A DNA stretch of 64,000 nt from Zeus faber (GCA_960531495.1 OY482850.1:1883285-1947284); one strand, 5' to 3'; shown: positions 1 to 12,554, counted from the first letter of the stretch. Made by a program: numbers and translations. The notes: generated by a model from the sequence alone, not told the origin.

Positions 1-97
1 ACTACAACTGTGTGTGTAGATAGAGAGAGAAAGAGTGTTCAAGTGTGTTTGTGTGTAAGTGCAGGGGGCTCTAATATTGTTTAATATTTCTTTCTGT

Positions 98-262
<165 letters not shown>

Positions 263-337
263 CCCTACACGTCTAATCCCTGTAATAGATTTAGACTCAT
301 GAAGGACACTCCGCCCATTGCTGCGGAGCCCAGATAG

Positions 338-340
<3 letters not shown>

Positions 341-394
<54 letters not shown>

Positions 395-402
395 AAACAC
401 AC
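341..402. repeat. (CA)n microsatellite
   Basis: A CA array of about 60 bp, in opposite orientation to the GT array 80 bp upstream. The two arrays are therefore complementary and could pair as a hairpin. Confidence 0.95.
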
Positions 403-979
403 CACCACCTCAAATTAAAATTTTCTTGTTTATAACTTTAATTTATCCTCCATCGACAACTCCTTTGTGGGAATGCTATCATTCTTTTCAGACAAACAAG
501 GAGATGATAGAATGTGGGGGAAGGAGTGTGGGGTGACAAAATTCCTTATTTGCCCATGATGCTTTTACATACCAACACAATTTGCGACAACCTTTGGAGT
601 GAAGAGGTTCTGGGAGATTGTATTAAATCAAGCAACCCCAAAGAATCATACAGCACTCTTTCATTTCCAGAGGGTGCAACTGGGTACTTGCCTAGATCAT
701 AGTACACCTCGGCTTTACTGTCGCAACGATATTTGGATGACGTGATAAGGCACTTAATCTCATTCACAAAACCATGTTATATTTCTTTGCACAAATTGAC
801 CATAATATATGTGCAGGGGTTTACAAATGTTGTTACATTTGTTATCTCAATGGCTGCTGAAATTTCAAGCTCTCTAAACAGGAAGTCTGCACTGGACTCT
901 CTGTTTAGGAGGAAGTGCCCCTTAACCCTAGAGCTGTCAATCTCGGTTCAATCCCCGCCCCCTGAGCTACTTGCTTATA
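403..979. other. Unassigned intergenic sequence
   Basis: No convincing coding region, RNA gene or recognisable repeat seen. The short open frames here have no domain-like content. Confidence 0.5.
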
Positions 980-1298
980 CAGGTACTCCTCACTTTACGA
1001 CCTACCTGTTTAACGACCGTTCAGACCTACAACCAGCTCTCCGATCAGTCCGTATTATGCGCTGCGTACAATACCGCGGCATCCGCGCTGTGTGCGTGGC
1101 GTCTCAGCATCAAGCATCTCATCGCGCATCACGGTTCTCAGTCTCAATCTCGTTCCCACAGTCTCTCAGTATTCACTACACGCGTTCGCAGTCACCACAG
1201 CCCCTTAAGGGAAATAACACGGGTCCTCACTTATTAACCAATTCGCTTAACGACCTGGTTGTAGGAATGGAACTTGGTCGTTAAGTGAGGAGTACCTG
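980..1298. mobile_element. pogo/Tigger-like MITE
   Basis: A 319-bp element with terminal inverted repeats: the left end begins CAGGTACTCCTCACTT and the right end closes AAGTGAGGAGTACCTG. It is flanked by TA on both sides (978-979 and 1299-1300). A CAGG start with TA duplication is the pattern of pogo/Tigger elements of the Tc1/mariner superfamily. The interior has no transposase, so it is non-autonomous. Confidence 0.75.
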
Positions 1299-1557
1299 TA
1301 TCTCTGAACTGGTATAATTTTAGTCAAGCTACAACCTACCAAATGACCCACATTGCGACCAGGTGAACTAGATGATAAAGGCCAATCTCTCCTAATTGTT
1401 CCTGTATGTGTATGTGTGTTTATGTTTATTTGCACAAATAATGGTCATGTCAATGGTACAAAAGACATGTAGACTTGAGGGTCGTGTTGAATATACTGAA
1501 GAAGAGAAGAAATTTTCGTGGCTGTTGACTGTGGACTGCGTCCGAAATGGCATATAG

Positions 1558-1558
<1 letters not shown>

Positions 1559-1610
<52 letters not shown>
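1559..1610. repeat. (TA)n microsatellite
   Basis: A TA dinucleotide array of about 50 bp with one C near its right end. Confidence 0.95.
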
Positions 1611-1611
<1 letters not shown>

Positions 1612-3751
1612 TACTATTAAGTACACCAAAGTAGTGTTTCTTGTGTTCGAACCCATAGTATTCTCTAATAGTAAGTTAAAAGTACCAAGATGACATACTA
1701 CAAACCGATGAAAAATCATAGTTGGCAAACACTGCACATTACATTGCAAGAAAATCCCACAATGCCAAGATCCTTGTAAAAGTGCTATGCGGTGTCGCCA
1801 TCAACACACAACAAGTGTCAACGAGTATGTAGTGCAAAAAACAAAAGCCACTTTGTTGAAGTGAGGTCGAAAGAATGTGGGATAAGCAAAATAAAGAAGC
1901 AGGATAAAATCATTTGCAAATATTAATTTAATGTGTGATAGTCTTCCTCTTTCACACTCAAACGTACAGACACTCAAAAGAGTACTTCTGCTCCATTCCC
2001 TCTCAGTTAGCCCTGCTGAATGGACTTTCTCATTTCAATTCTGAAGGAGGCCACAGAAGCGTCTGTAAGCCAGATAAATCCGAGGCACTTTCAGCAGAAA
2101 GCCACGCCGATTATCTTCTTCGAGTGCCCCCGCCAAAGCTTCAGAAGGACTCTCGAGTTCAACATTCCTTCATCTCCCTCTTTCTTTTCTCAACTTGCCT
2201 CTCTCCCACTATAACACTCATTCTCCTCCCATTTCATTCCCAACTGACCGACGGAGTTGTTCCTGCTGCCTCCATCCAAGGAGAGGAGAGAATGAAAGGG
2301 GGATGAACGAAAGAGATGCGGAAATAATGGGTTGGAGCGGCGGAGCGCAGCAGAGAGAGAAAGAAAGGGAGGAGGGAGAGATAAAACATAGTTTTGAGCC
2401 GTGAGATCCTTCAGCCCGTTTTGAGAGGAAAGCACTCGACTTGATGCAAGCAAATTTGCTGAAAACTCCTGTCTGAGGGGGAGTGGGGGAGGAGACTGGG
2501 AGAGAGTACAGGGGCGGAAGGGAGAGTTGGGGAGGTGTGGGCAGTGGAGGGTGGTGGAAGTGGGGACCGATGGAGGCTGAAAAGAAATAAGAGGGCGCTT
2601 TGCGAGATTAAATCATTAGCGTTCACCATTAACCAATTAAGTCATTCATGGATAATGAATGGGCTAATTAACTCTCCCACTGGCAAAGCCTGCGTTGTGC
2701 TTTGCGAAGGACAGACGGAGACACACAGGAGAGGTCCTCATAAGGGCCAACACAATGGCCCTTTACAGCAAAAAAAGGAGGAGTTTGTGTATGCCTTACG
2801 TTTCATGTAACTTACATTGTAATAGGTAATCCCCTGCCCCCAGTGCTGAATCTCATTAAGGGATTTAATGTGATCACTGAGGAAAGGTTGGGAAAGGAAG
2901 CCCCTTTGAAAATTGTCGCTCGTCAAGCTCCAAGCTACTCAATTTAAAGTCGCTAACTACAGCCAAGCTAACCTTTTTATAAATGTAAGTTATGTACGTC
3001 ACAGACAAATCAGAAAAGTTGCTTAGCGACAGCAAAGCTACCCCATTAAATTTGATGAAGAAAATCAACTGACATCAAGTCAATTTCATTTTTGCCACTT
3101 TCTTACACAAAAAAAATAGGTTCACTTGCTTTCTACATAGTATATTGTGCCAATAATCTGAAAAAAAGTTTTTAGAGCTTTATTTTTATTATAAACCTTG
3201 GTCTACTATAACTTATCTGAGGTACCACCCTAACTTTACAATTTTTTGATTATGTTTTCTTGTCTAGTTAGCTGAGTCACGGCACAATGCGTGTTGCTGC
3301 AGGGCATTTGTAGACCAGTCTGTGCAAGGAAGTTCCCCACCAATCTGTAGTGGGGAACTGCTTTCGTTAAATATATATTTTCATTAATGCGATATGTATT
3401 TTACAAATTCTGTTCCCATCAGTCTATTAGCCTCATGTCATTGCTCCTCTCTCCCTCAGTTGCACTGATTCCAGAGCAGTCAATATCAATTAGAGCTTTT
3501 ATCCAATCAGATTTTCCACCTGTGCTGTCACTGGGCAATTAAATCTACCCTGTGGCCTTCACAATTTAGACTGAATCCCCTCTGCCGTTGAAGCAAATGG
3601 AGACGATGTTGATGTCATATTCTTTAACCAATCAGATTAAGAGTTTGCATGTTGGGCATATTCTTTGACATGCCGGCGCCTTCAAGCTTCAAGTCAGAGG
3701 GGCTGGAAAAGTTCAGTTGGTGGCGGTAATGCACCTTTAAGCAGAATTGTA
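1611..3751. other. Unassigned sequence with a purine-rich tract
   Basis: No gene recognised. About 2270-2600 is strongly purine-rich (GAGA/GGGA runs), which produces long but low-complexity open frames on both strands. The rest is AT-rich with no recognisable protein similarity. Confidence 0.5.
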
Positions 3752-4006
3752 TTTCATTTATTTTATAATTGATCTTAATTCACTACTTAAATCTCTGTAA
3801 AATGATAAGTTTAAGTCATATATTTAGAGGTTCTGATTTGAATTCTTATTTTGCCACTATTGCAAATTTTAAAACTAAAACTAAATTGTTATTTATGTTA
3901 TAATTCATCTTTCATGGACACATTCCATTTAATACTGAGTTGTATATTATGTGGCGTTTTGTATTTTTAATACGATCTTTTCAATAAAATAAAATAAAAT
4001 TAAATT
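3752..4006 (+). repeat. Dispersed repeat, copy 1 (A-rich 3' tail)
   Basis: About 250 bp that recurs, diverged and inverted, at 24010-24230. Shared landmarks include CTTAAATCTCTGT, TTGCCACTATTG and GATCTTTTCAATAAAATAAAA. It ends in an (ATAAA)n-like tail, which fits the 3' end of a LINE or SINE. The family was not identified. Confidence 0.6.
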
Positions 4007-4703
4007 AAGTACAAGTACACATTTTAAATTTAAAGAAAAAGTGAAAAGTCGCATGGAAGTGATGTCAAGTGCTGTGCTCTAACAGGCTAACAGACTAATG
4101 GGCTAGCGGCTACACGGAGCTTTAAACTGTTTTAACTTTAAACAGTTTTTCCATTTGTTGATGAATGAAAAACCCTATGGAGAGCAACGGTAAGAACAAT
4201 TGAGTGAATAAAAACTGATGGACATTTCAATAACATTATATTTTTGTGGCGCGTGTCGGGTGTTAACATGTTTGATATTGCCCACATTGCATTAGTAATT
4301 GATTATATAACTGTGTTAGTCATAAATTTTTTTTTTTTATAACTGTATTGCAAGGTGATACCCCAACACTGCTGTTATACCATGTGTATTGTGACTCTCA
4401 TAGGTGTTGAGCCTCATGTTAAATCACTTTATTCCACTCGATAAAGATAACTGTCACTGTGAATATGGGGTGGTTACATGGAATGACAATAGCCTATAGC
4501 CCTAGTGTCATGGTGAGGTTATTCGAAGGCAGTTTGATTGCGAGAGGATAGCACTGAAGGCTTAGGTGTAAAATACACGGCCCGCCACTGACAAGAACAT
4601 CATGTTTTGAAAGCTACACTGGACACACTGGAGTGTGTTATGAGCGACTGTGTTATCTGAAAAGCTTTTTGTTTTTTTACCATAAAATTGTTGGTTGAAA
4701 GTC
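4007..4703. other. Unassigned sequence
   Basis: No recognisable gene. A short ATG-initiated stretch at 4161 runs into a good splice-donor-like sequence (GGTAAGAA) at about 4189-4196, but nothing downstream supports an exon. Confidence 0.4.
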
Positions 4704-5066
4704 TGTGGTGTGGGGATGGTGTGGTTTGAGCAGCCACACTTGACCTGGATCTAGGTAATTGGTGGATCCAGGATCTGAGTGGCTGTATACCTGTTGCTTG
4801 TTGGTTGGTCTAACAAGCAGCAGGTATAACCCCCATCCCCACACTCACTCAGGAGAGGAGCCTCTGTCATGACACACCTCTATCAGCTCCTGGGCTAATT
4901 CCAAATAGCCTTCTCTGTTGAGTGTGTGTGGGGATGGGGTTTTTACCTGCTGCTCATTAGACCAACCAACGAGCAACAAGTATGCAGCCACTCTGATCCA
5001 GGATCCACGAGTTACCTAGATCCAGGTCAGGTGTGGCTGTTCAAACCACACCATCCCCACACCACA
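4704..5066. mobile_element. Foldback element with 148-bp inverted arms
   Basis: The left arm (4704-4851) and right arm (4919-5066) are imperfect reverse complements, separated by about 67 bp. The outer ends are TGTGGTGTGGGGATGGTGTG and its complement. No transposase is present. A partial copy of the spacer plus right arm follows at 5330-5537, so the unit is a family and not a chance palindrome. Confidence 0.8.
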
Positions 5067-5329
5067 ATATGCAAAAAAAAAAATTAATGCTGCAAACACA
5101 AAACGATAAACACAAAGCATGGGTCTCTTACGGATGTGGACCCATAAACAGGACAAAAAGGTAAGAAGTCAAAGTCCACAAGTTTTATTCCATTTATTTA
5201 TTCAATTTATTTTATGCAGGTTGTGGCAGTTTCGCCTACCACGTACCAGCCAAGTGGCATGTTCAGGGACCTCCAGCACAGAGACACAGAAGACCCGGTT
5301 GTAAACTCCAGCTTATTGTAGAGAGTGGG

Positions 5330-5537
5330 CCAGCTGGAATTAGCCCAGGAGGAAATAGCATGTGTCATGACACAGGATGACACAGGCTCCTATCCTGAGT
5401 GTGTGTGGGGATGGGGGTTTTACCTGCTGCTCGTTAGACCAACCAACGAGCAACAGGTATGCAGCCACAATGACGCCAATTATCTAGATCCAGGTCAGGT
5501 GTGGCTGCTCAAACCACACAATCCCCACACCACAGGG
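5330..5537 (+). repeat. Partial second copy of the foldback element
   Basis: About 5395-5537 repeats the right arm of the 4704-5066 element. About 5330-5395 matches that element's central spacer in the opposite orientation, including TGTCATGACACA and TTAGCCCAGGAG. The spacer has therefore flipped relative to the arm between copies. Confidence 0.7.
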
Positions 5538-5553
5538 TACTTTTTTGTGTGGA

Positions 5554-5806
5554 GTTATGGAGTGCATGTCTGGAGTGCATGTTCTAATAATCATCAAGGA
5601 CCCTCACCAAAAACATGCAGAACATCGTCGTCTGACCAGCGATTGACACTTGTAATTGGTCCCTGGGCGCTGCCCACGGCTCCTGGCCTGGAGGAAGGAC
5701 AAGCTAGAGAGCTAATTTCACCGGCCACCAATTGAAGCATGTATGTGTTGGTCGCTGTCACCGCATTAGTGTGTGCCGTGTGATAAATAAAGAAACTTCA
5801 TCTTGT
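5554..5806 (+). mobile_element. SINE fragment, 5' truncated
   Basis: Matches the 3' two thirds of the SINE at 56856-57272: ACCAAAAACATGCA, CGTCTGACCAGCGAT, GAGGAAGGACAAGC and TTTCACCGGCCACC are shared. It ends in an AATAAAGAAACTTC tail. The tRNA-like head is missing. Confidence 0.75.
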
Positions 5807-5816
5807 ATTTCTTAAT

Positions 5817-6990
5817 TCACTGAAGGCCGTGTCGGCCACAGGTGACTAGAGGTAAGGAGAACTTGGGGAGGTCAATGCAGTGAGTGGTCGCCACCAGGCT
5901 ATAGTTCTGGATGAACCTTCTGTAGAAGTTGACGAACCGAAACAACTGCTGCAACCTCTTCCTGAAGGCTGGTGCCAGCCAGTTGACGACTGCATGAACC
6001 TTGGCTGGGTTAATCTGCATGTTCCTTTCAGCAACCACAAACACCAAGAAGGAGACCTTGGGCATGGAATTTGCACTCCTTCACGAACAGCTTGTTCTCA
6101 AGGCGGACCTGCTTCCCCTCAGATCTGGAGAAGATGAGGATATCATCCAGGTAGACAAAAATAAATACATTAATAAAGCCTCTGAGAACATCATTCACCA
6201 TAGCCTGGAAGACTGCAGAGGCGTTGGTGAGACCAAAGGGCATGACATGTAATCGGTGCAGGGTCACAGTGACTTGTCCTTCTTCCCCACAAAGAAGAAG
6301 CCGCCTCCATGACCTTTGTCTCAGGGATGGACAGGGGGTATTATCCACCCCTCAGGGTATAGAACCAGGAAGAAGCTCAATGTTGCAGTCGTACGGTCGA
6401 TGAGGTTGAAGCAAGGTAGCCGAGTTTTGTTGAACACCTCCTTTGGCGGCAAGTACTCAGGAGGTACCCCAGAGAAGTCAGGGAATTCTAAGGGAGGAGA
6501 AGAACTAGGGACAGGAGACAGAGCAGATCTGAGACACACTGAGTTGCAATATGAACTCCATTGCAGAATCGAACCTGCTCCCCAGTCAACCTGTGGATTA
6601 TCTGTCAGGAGCCAAGGGAAACGCAAGACCATCGGTAGTTGAGGAGAATCTATTATGTGGAATGTTAGAGTTTGCCAAGATGTACAGGAACCCAACGACG
6701 AGTGAGTGACGTAGCATAGAAGGTGACCATCGAGAGCTCTGGCGTCAATGGTTTTCATTAAGGTTTTGCCCAGTTGTTCTGCTAGGAGGGAGTCCAAAAA
6801 ATTAGCATCAGCTTCAAAGCCAATGAGAACCGACACTGTGTGAGATGGCTCGGCAAATCCCAGCCAAGCAATGAGCGCGGGGGGGAGGGTCATTCGGAGT
6901 GGATGTGGGGGCGCACCTGCCTCCCTCTCCCTCTCCAAGATGCGCGTCCCAGCAACGGGGTGCACCAGAACAGTGTGTTTATATTTTATT
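5817..6990 (-). pseudogene. Ty3/gypsy retrotransposon pol remnant (protease-RT)
   Basis: A minus-strand, frameshifted fragment of a Ty3/gypsy-type polyprotein. Reading from 6990 down, a protease-like segment carries LIGFEADANFLD where an active protease would have D-[ST]-G-A-D. It is followed by RT fingers, then RT palm with MPFGLTNA and [11 protein letters not shown] (about 6130-6250), and a thumb/connection segment with NFYRRFIQNYS (about 5910-5950). No gag, integrase or LTRs are visible next to it. Several frames must be combined to read it, so it is dead. A fish gypsy lineage is likely; the exact clade was not determined. Confidence 0.85.
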
Positions 6991-7052
6991 TTATTACATT
7001 TACATTTACATTTAGTCATTTGGCAGACGCTTTTATCCAAATTTTATGAATG
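6985..7052 (-). mobile_element. SINE 3' tail fragment
   Basis: The reverse complement contains TTTGGATAAAAGCGTCTGCC followed by AAATGACTAAATG and ATTTAC-type repeats. This is the same tail seen on the tRNA-headed SINEs at 14260 and 38066. Only the tail is present. Confidence 0.75.
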
Positions 7053-7221
7053 TTTTCCTCTCCAGGATCCTTTTCATCTTGTGTAAGTCATGTCTGAGGT
7101 CTTCAATGTTGCATCCACAAATAGAAGCAAAGGATCTTGATCTCGCTTAGAATATTATCAAGGACAGGGTAGAAGTTATAAAAAGTGTCCTTTTTCTGCT
7201 CAGGAACTTACCTAGTATTCA

Positions 7222-8440
7222 TTACACTATGTCCACCTTGACTTTTGTTCTGCTTTGCTGCTCACAAAATATGTTTCCTCCTTGTAATCTTGAAGAGTAT
7301 GCACGGATAAGTACACAAATAATAGCGGGCAGTCTATCCAGAATAGTACGGCAAGCGATGTGCCGGCAGGCCCACCTTGTTTTACTTAGCTTTTGTAGTT
7401 CTCTGGGTGCCCCATCATACATTTATTTTTGTATGTTGAGCCACTTTGGGTGAACGAAAGACCAGACATAAATGCGCATGGTTTTTGCAGAAGAGAAAAG
7501 AAGCATTCAACTTCTGGGACTGCTTTCACAGTGTCAACAAGAATCTGATTGAGTTGATGAGCATTACAATGGATATAAAAAGCCTGCTTTGCCACATCCA
7601 TAACACAGGTTTGAACGCCAGAGTTCTTGCTGCTCATTACAGATGCCCCATCATAGGTGTCCAACCAAATTATGTTTATATTGTAGTCCATATCTCTCAA
7701 GGATATGTATTATCTTCTCAGTCAAACCTGCAGTACCAAGATGCTATGTAGCTTCAAAGTGCAAGAAGCTCATTTACAGTCCCCCGTATTAATATCTAAG
7801 GACATGGGAGATCTATTGTTTATTTTTAACAACTTTGGTTTCATCCTTCATCCTTTATCCTTGACCTCATTAATAATGGTGGAGCATACTATTTCTGCTT
7901 AAGTACCCAACATTTAATTTTGGACATGGTGGCTAGTGTATTTCACATTACAAGCTCCTTTCAGTTTCTTTTTAACAACTGAGTCATGGTTAGCAAAACC
8001 TTTCTCACACAAATAAGAAGTTCCCGTTGTCTGAATCCATTGTCTCCCTATGACCCCTTTGGAATATGTTTTTGTAGCAGTTACCAACAAAACCTCTGAT
8101 ACACTTTTAATATTATTACAAGTTTCCTGTATCTGTTTGGTGTGCTCTTTTGTCCATTTTCTCAATAAATACTGTATGCTTTTGTGTTTTCTCCTTTCTT
8201 AAATTCTTTTGATGCTAACATTTGTGTGTATCTCAGACAAAACATGGGTATAACAGCCTCTATCTCGAACATTGCATTGAACATACAACACTGAACATCG
8301 AACCTACATCTGAACATCGCCTTTTTCCAATTTCTGTACCCTAAGTCTGAGCTCAATACTGACTCAGTGTTTGGCAGGCCAAAAAGCCTGCACGCACAGC
8401 AGTACACAGCGTCCTGGCTCTGACAGTACTGTAATAGAAA
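7222..8440 (-). pseudogene. hAT-family transposase remnant (ZMYM1/TTF-type)
   Basis: Minus-strand reading, N- to C-terminus from about 8440 down to 7222, spread over four or more frames. The N-terminal part has DAVYCCACRLF followed by GYRNWKKA, as in TTF-type zinc fingers of ZMYM1-like proteins. A middle piece carries the ADP-like stretch around 8000-8150. The catalytic-domain piece has TYDGASVMS and YIHCNAHQLN, typical of domesticated and mobile hAT transposases (DUF4371 region). The last segment has LSKTRWACR. Stops and shifts make it non-functional. TIRs were not found. Confidence 0.8.
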
Positions 8441-8875
8441 ATACAATAATTGATACTTGTGATGTGAAATGTTGACAATTGACAATTGATACTTTATATT
8501 TTTTATGTCATAAATAGATCATAGTTTAAATGTATTTTGCCCCATAGCCAATGTCAGCTTGTAAGACATCACAAAACAGATATTCTGGGCTTACGTGCAG
8601 GTGTCCATGATGTTCCTAGGAATTCCAAAGGAGAATGTTCTTAACAACCTCCTAGTTTGTTAAATGTCAAATTCTTGTCACAAAGCAATGTCCGGCTCTA
8701 TTCCTAACTAAGCCATCTGAGCAGCCTGTCTGAAAAATTGCTATGCTGCTTTGAAGTGTATTGTATAGCAAAATAAAATAAACAAAATTAATTTTAGTTG
8801 ACGAAGATCTCTGTCTGTTTCTGATAGCAAAGATTTATCTCACCGACCACTCCGAATGTAACAGTATAAAGTTTT

Positions 8876-9262
8876 AAGGTATACTATGGTATCAAGCAAC
8901 CACGGTTCTGAACTGTAAGCCTTTCCCGTTATACCGTGCCCACGGTATATAAAGTTATGTTGCAAAATTGAAGATGAACTTTAATTCACCCTCACCTTAT
9001 GCTGCTTCTGCATGGTAGCAGACGGCCAAATGTTGTAATAATCATTTATGGCAATATTTTACCACACAGTGCTTTGCGTAACTTGCACGTGCCTGGGTGC
9101 AAGTGTAAACATGGCAGAACACTGCGCTTGGATGGATAATTAGAATATTTGGCCGTCTGCCGCAGAGGCAACATAAAGTGAGGTGAATTAAAGTTTATAT
9201 CTTCAATGTTGCAAAGAGAATTAATACTGTGATGGTAGATACCATACCATATGATACTAGAG
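8876..9262. mobile_element. Foldback MITE
   Basis: Inner arms at 8960-9034 and 9144-9214 are imperfect reverse complements, sharing TTTGGCCGTCTGC, GAGGTGAATTAAAGTT and TTGCAA. They enclose about 110 bp. Outside them, GGTATACTATGGTATC (left) and GATACCATACCATATG (right) look like degraded outer inverted repeats. There is no coding capacity. The superfamily is not clear. Confidence 0.6.
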
Positions 9263-10060
9263 GTCTAAACATTCGTTTAGGAAGTGACTGTAGAATTGGT
9301 TGGGATGGTGGTCAGATTCAGCAGCAACACTGCCGACTCTGGCAATTGACAAAAGTGTGCTTCTTGAACTTGGAGCTGGAGTCTTTGAAGAGGCCTTGCA
9401 GCGGCTGTAACAGCATTCATGTTGTTTGGCTTTTGTGATAGTGACAACCAACAGTCGTTGCCTCTTGAGTTTTATTGCTGTCCAACCAACTGATCAGCAA
9501 TCAGGGGAAATACTGTATGTCAATGAAATAACTGTGATTGCTCCATTAAAAAAACCCAGAACACAACCAACCATTAAATGGCAAATGGCCATTCCTAAAT
9601 CGAAATTGTTCTGAATCTGTCATACTTTACATTAAGAGCAGATGGGTGAATTATCTCTACTTCATCTGTATTCAATATTTCAACAATATAAATGTCATAT
9701 TTTTTTTGTTCTTGGTGAGCTACCAAGCATACTAAGGAGTTTTAGATCTGTTACTGCCGCTTTGCATCATCTCTAGACGCCAGTGTCTCAATCTAGCTGG
9801 GTTGGAATGATTAAGAAGGCTACATATGACCCACACACACAAACACTGGCACCTGGTCCTTCTGTCTATCTGTCTGTGTTGCACTGCACTGCTCACATAA
9901 AATAAAACTGCAGTTTGTAGCAAAGTTTCTGGGAGTGAGTGGGAGCTGGAATGAAGTATCCAGGGACCTTCAGTGGAAGAGAAAAGAAAGGAGCCAGACT
10001 CAATAATGGAGGCACTGATGCATGGTGGTGGGCAGAGAATGATCTGCTGGCTTCCTCTGA
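9263..10060. other. Unassigned sequence
   Basis: No gene, RNA or repeat family recognised. Short open frames only. Confidence 0.5.
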
Positions 10061-10076
10061 ACGCCTGCCGCCAGCG

Positions 10077-10140
10077 TGCACACAAATGCACACATGCACA
10101 CAAATGCACACATGCACACACACGCACGCACACACACACC
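10077..10140. repeat. Imperfect (CA)n with CACATG variants
   Basis: CA-rich tandem tract with ACAAATGCACACATGC units, then a purer CA run. Confidence 0.85.
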
Positions 10141-10240
10141 AAAGGTCTGTCAAGTACTCCGAGTGAAGCTATAACAAAAGGCTCCAGGGCCCCTGAGTGA
10201 CCCTTAGAGTCTATTATTAAGAATGGGGTTAGTCTATAAA

Positions 10241-10254
10241 AACACACAGACACA

Positions 10255-10339
<85 letters not shown>
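10241..10339. repeat. (CA)n / (GT)n compound microsatellite
   Basis: A short CA run meets a GT run of about 80 bp at an ACACACGTGTGT junction, giving a self-complementary start. Confidence 0.93.
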
Positions 10340-10340
<1 letters not shown>

Positions 10341-10922
10341 GGTGAGAATAGGCACCCATCAGCCAGTGCGGTAAACATCTCAGTGCGAACAGCGAGCTCC
10401 ACCAATCAGAGATGTCACTGTTACACTTAGGATTATGGGTAGTGTATTACTTCTCCATGAAATCACGAATAAAACATGTTTTTCTTAAAACAAGGTTGAT
10501 ATCATCAGATTTCAGAAAATGAATTATTATATACATTGCGTAATATTTAGGCAATTATTCATAAATGTTTGAAACCCCAACCCTAAACCATAACCCCAAA
10601 AACTACAAAAAACGATTTTGCACCATTTTGTTATGCATCTTGATGCAATGGCCTCTTTGGTAAAGCAGTAATATTATTAAAAACCTAAAAAGGAAAATAA
10701 GGTAAGGGTGAAAAACGACATGCATGTCTTACAAGGGGTTAATTTGGTCGGAGAATATACCTGCATTGTCAGAATCTACATATGTAATTTGCAAAGCCCT
10801 GAAATATATTTTCGGCCATTTTAAGTGGTGCCCTACTGACACTACCACCCCTCTAAAAGTACAGGAGAGGACGGAAAAAGCATGACCCATTAGAACATAC
10901 AGAATGGTGACATGTTTAGGGT
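10340..10922. other. Unassigned AT-rich sequence
   Basis: No feature supported. Confidence 0.5.
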
Positions 10923-10923
10923 A

Positions 10924-10965
<42 letters not shown>

Positions 10966-11003
10966 TGTCTGTGTGTGTGTGTGTGTGTGTGTCTGTGTGT
11001 GTT
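10923..11003. repeat. (GT)n microsatellite
   Basis: GT array with a few CT and TT interruptions. Confidence 0.94.
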
Positions 11004-11081
11004 TGTGGGCACACCATTGCACCCTTGTTAGGTTAAAGATACCACACAGAGCTGTGATGAAATTAGATAAAGCTATAGCTA

Positions 11082-11115
11082 TTACACACACGCACCCACA
11101 CACGCACGCACACAT

Positions 11116-11150
<35 letters not shown>
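11082..11150. repeat. (CA)n microsatellite
   Basis: CA array with CGCA and CATG interruptions, complementary to the GT array 80 bp upstream. Confidence 0.93.
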
Positions 11151-11152
<2 letters not shown>

Positions 11153-11404
11153 CATATACACAGAGAGCAGTTTTTCAGGCTCATTAGTCAGAGGGTTGCG
11201 TATCCGATCAGGATTTGTTGAAGATGCTGCTGCGTCATTATAATCTAATTTCCTTTTAGTAGTTATTCAGTTGGGGAGATAAGGGGGTTGGGAGGGTGAG
11301 ATGGTGGACAATAGAAAACAGGGGACAGGAGGAAGGATTGCAAAACAGGAGCGCAAGAGAGGAGAGCAGCAGAGGGAAAGAGAGAAGAGGAGGCGGGATG
11401 AAGA

Positions 11405-11823
11405 AGAAGAAACAGTCTTTAATCGTCACACGACACTTCACAACACATGCTTGATGGTGGCCGGTGAAATGGCTCCTCTGCTTTTGACCCATCCTGGCTT
11501 GTCCTTCCTCCGGGGGCACAGCCAGGAGCAGTGGGCAGCATACGTGGACTCGCCCGGGGACCAGGTGATAAGTGTCCATTGCTGGTCAGACGATGATGGG
11601 TGCATGTTTTTTTGGTGGGGGTCCTTACTGACGTGAGGTGGAGGAAACCCCATGTGAGCACGGGGAGAACATGCAAACTCCACACAGAAAGGCTCCTGTT
11701 TTGGAAGATAACCCGCCGGAGCACGGTGCCAACAGCGCCCCAGGCGGGAATCGAACCCAGGACCTTCTTGCTGTGAGGCAGCAGTGCAATGCAGTGCAAT
11801 GCACTGCGCCACCGTGCCACCGT
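11405..11823 (-). mobile_element. tRNA-headed SINE, full-length copy
   Basis: On the minus strand it begins with a head rich in GGTGGCGCAGTGCATTGCAC, a B-box-like GGGTTCGATTCCC, then GTGTGGAGTTTGCATGTTCT, and ends in ATTAAAGACTG. It is a close copy of the plus-strand element at 56856-57272, also reaching the 5' truncated copy at 5554-5806. The long minus-strand open frames here are translations of this SINE and not a gene. Confidence 0.8.
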
Positions 11824-12554
11824 GATGAAGGTGAGGATGTAAGGAAAGCAAGGGAGGGTGAAGAAGATGGATATGGGACGGTGGAGGGAAGGACAGTAAG
11901 AGATAAGAGAGAGAGAGGAGACAGGAGAGGAGGTCAGCCAAGAGCCACCTTCACAGACGTAACAGAACGCATGAAGAGAGATGCAGTCCATGCATTACGA
12001 AGTGCGATGGAGGCAGTTGTGGTAAAGACATTTAGAGAATAAAGACAAGGCACCTCTTTTTACCTCCAGTTAAAGAAATAGAAACGGATTCCCATTTGTT
12101 TTTAACACGCATATTGTGCCAAAACAAGTGAAGTGCATACGTCCTGCGTCTTTTCAACAAGTGAAAACAAAACCATAAAATTAAACCAAAGTTGTGTTAG
12201 ATACTTGCCACTTTGAGAACAATTTTTGACACATTGATCCATATGCTGGGTGCAGTGAGCCGCCTGTGTAGCTCGACGCCTTGGCGCTGTAGGGTTGCCA
12301 GTTAATTCGGCCAGGTCATTGTTCAAGTTACTACGCGGGGGGTTAAGGGCGTCCATATGGCACTGGTAAGTTAACTTAAGCCCCCAGCAGAGAGCCCACA
12401 CCACCTGCCAATCAAAAAAGGAACTCTCATACAATGGAAAGGAAATGCTCGCAGCCTGCCCACCCACGCTCACACACTTCCACACATAGGAAAGCAATCG
12501 GATGCATGCACACTTGTGCACGCACAGACACACATTGTTCAATAAGTTTTTTAG

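Noticed and set aside
4161..4196. Tiny first coding exon ending in GGTAAGAA
   Set aside because: A good donor alone is weak evidence; no promoter or next exon was found.
11256..12042. Long open frames on both strands near 11.3-12.0 kb
   Set aside because: They coincide with a SINE and purine-rich flank and have no domain content.
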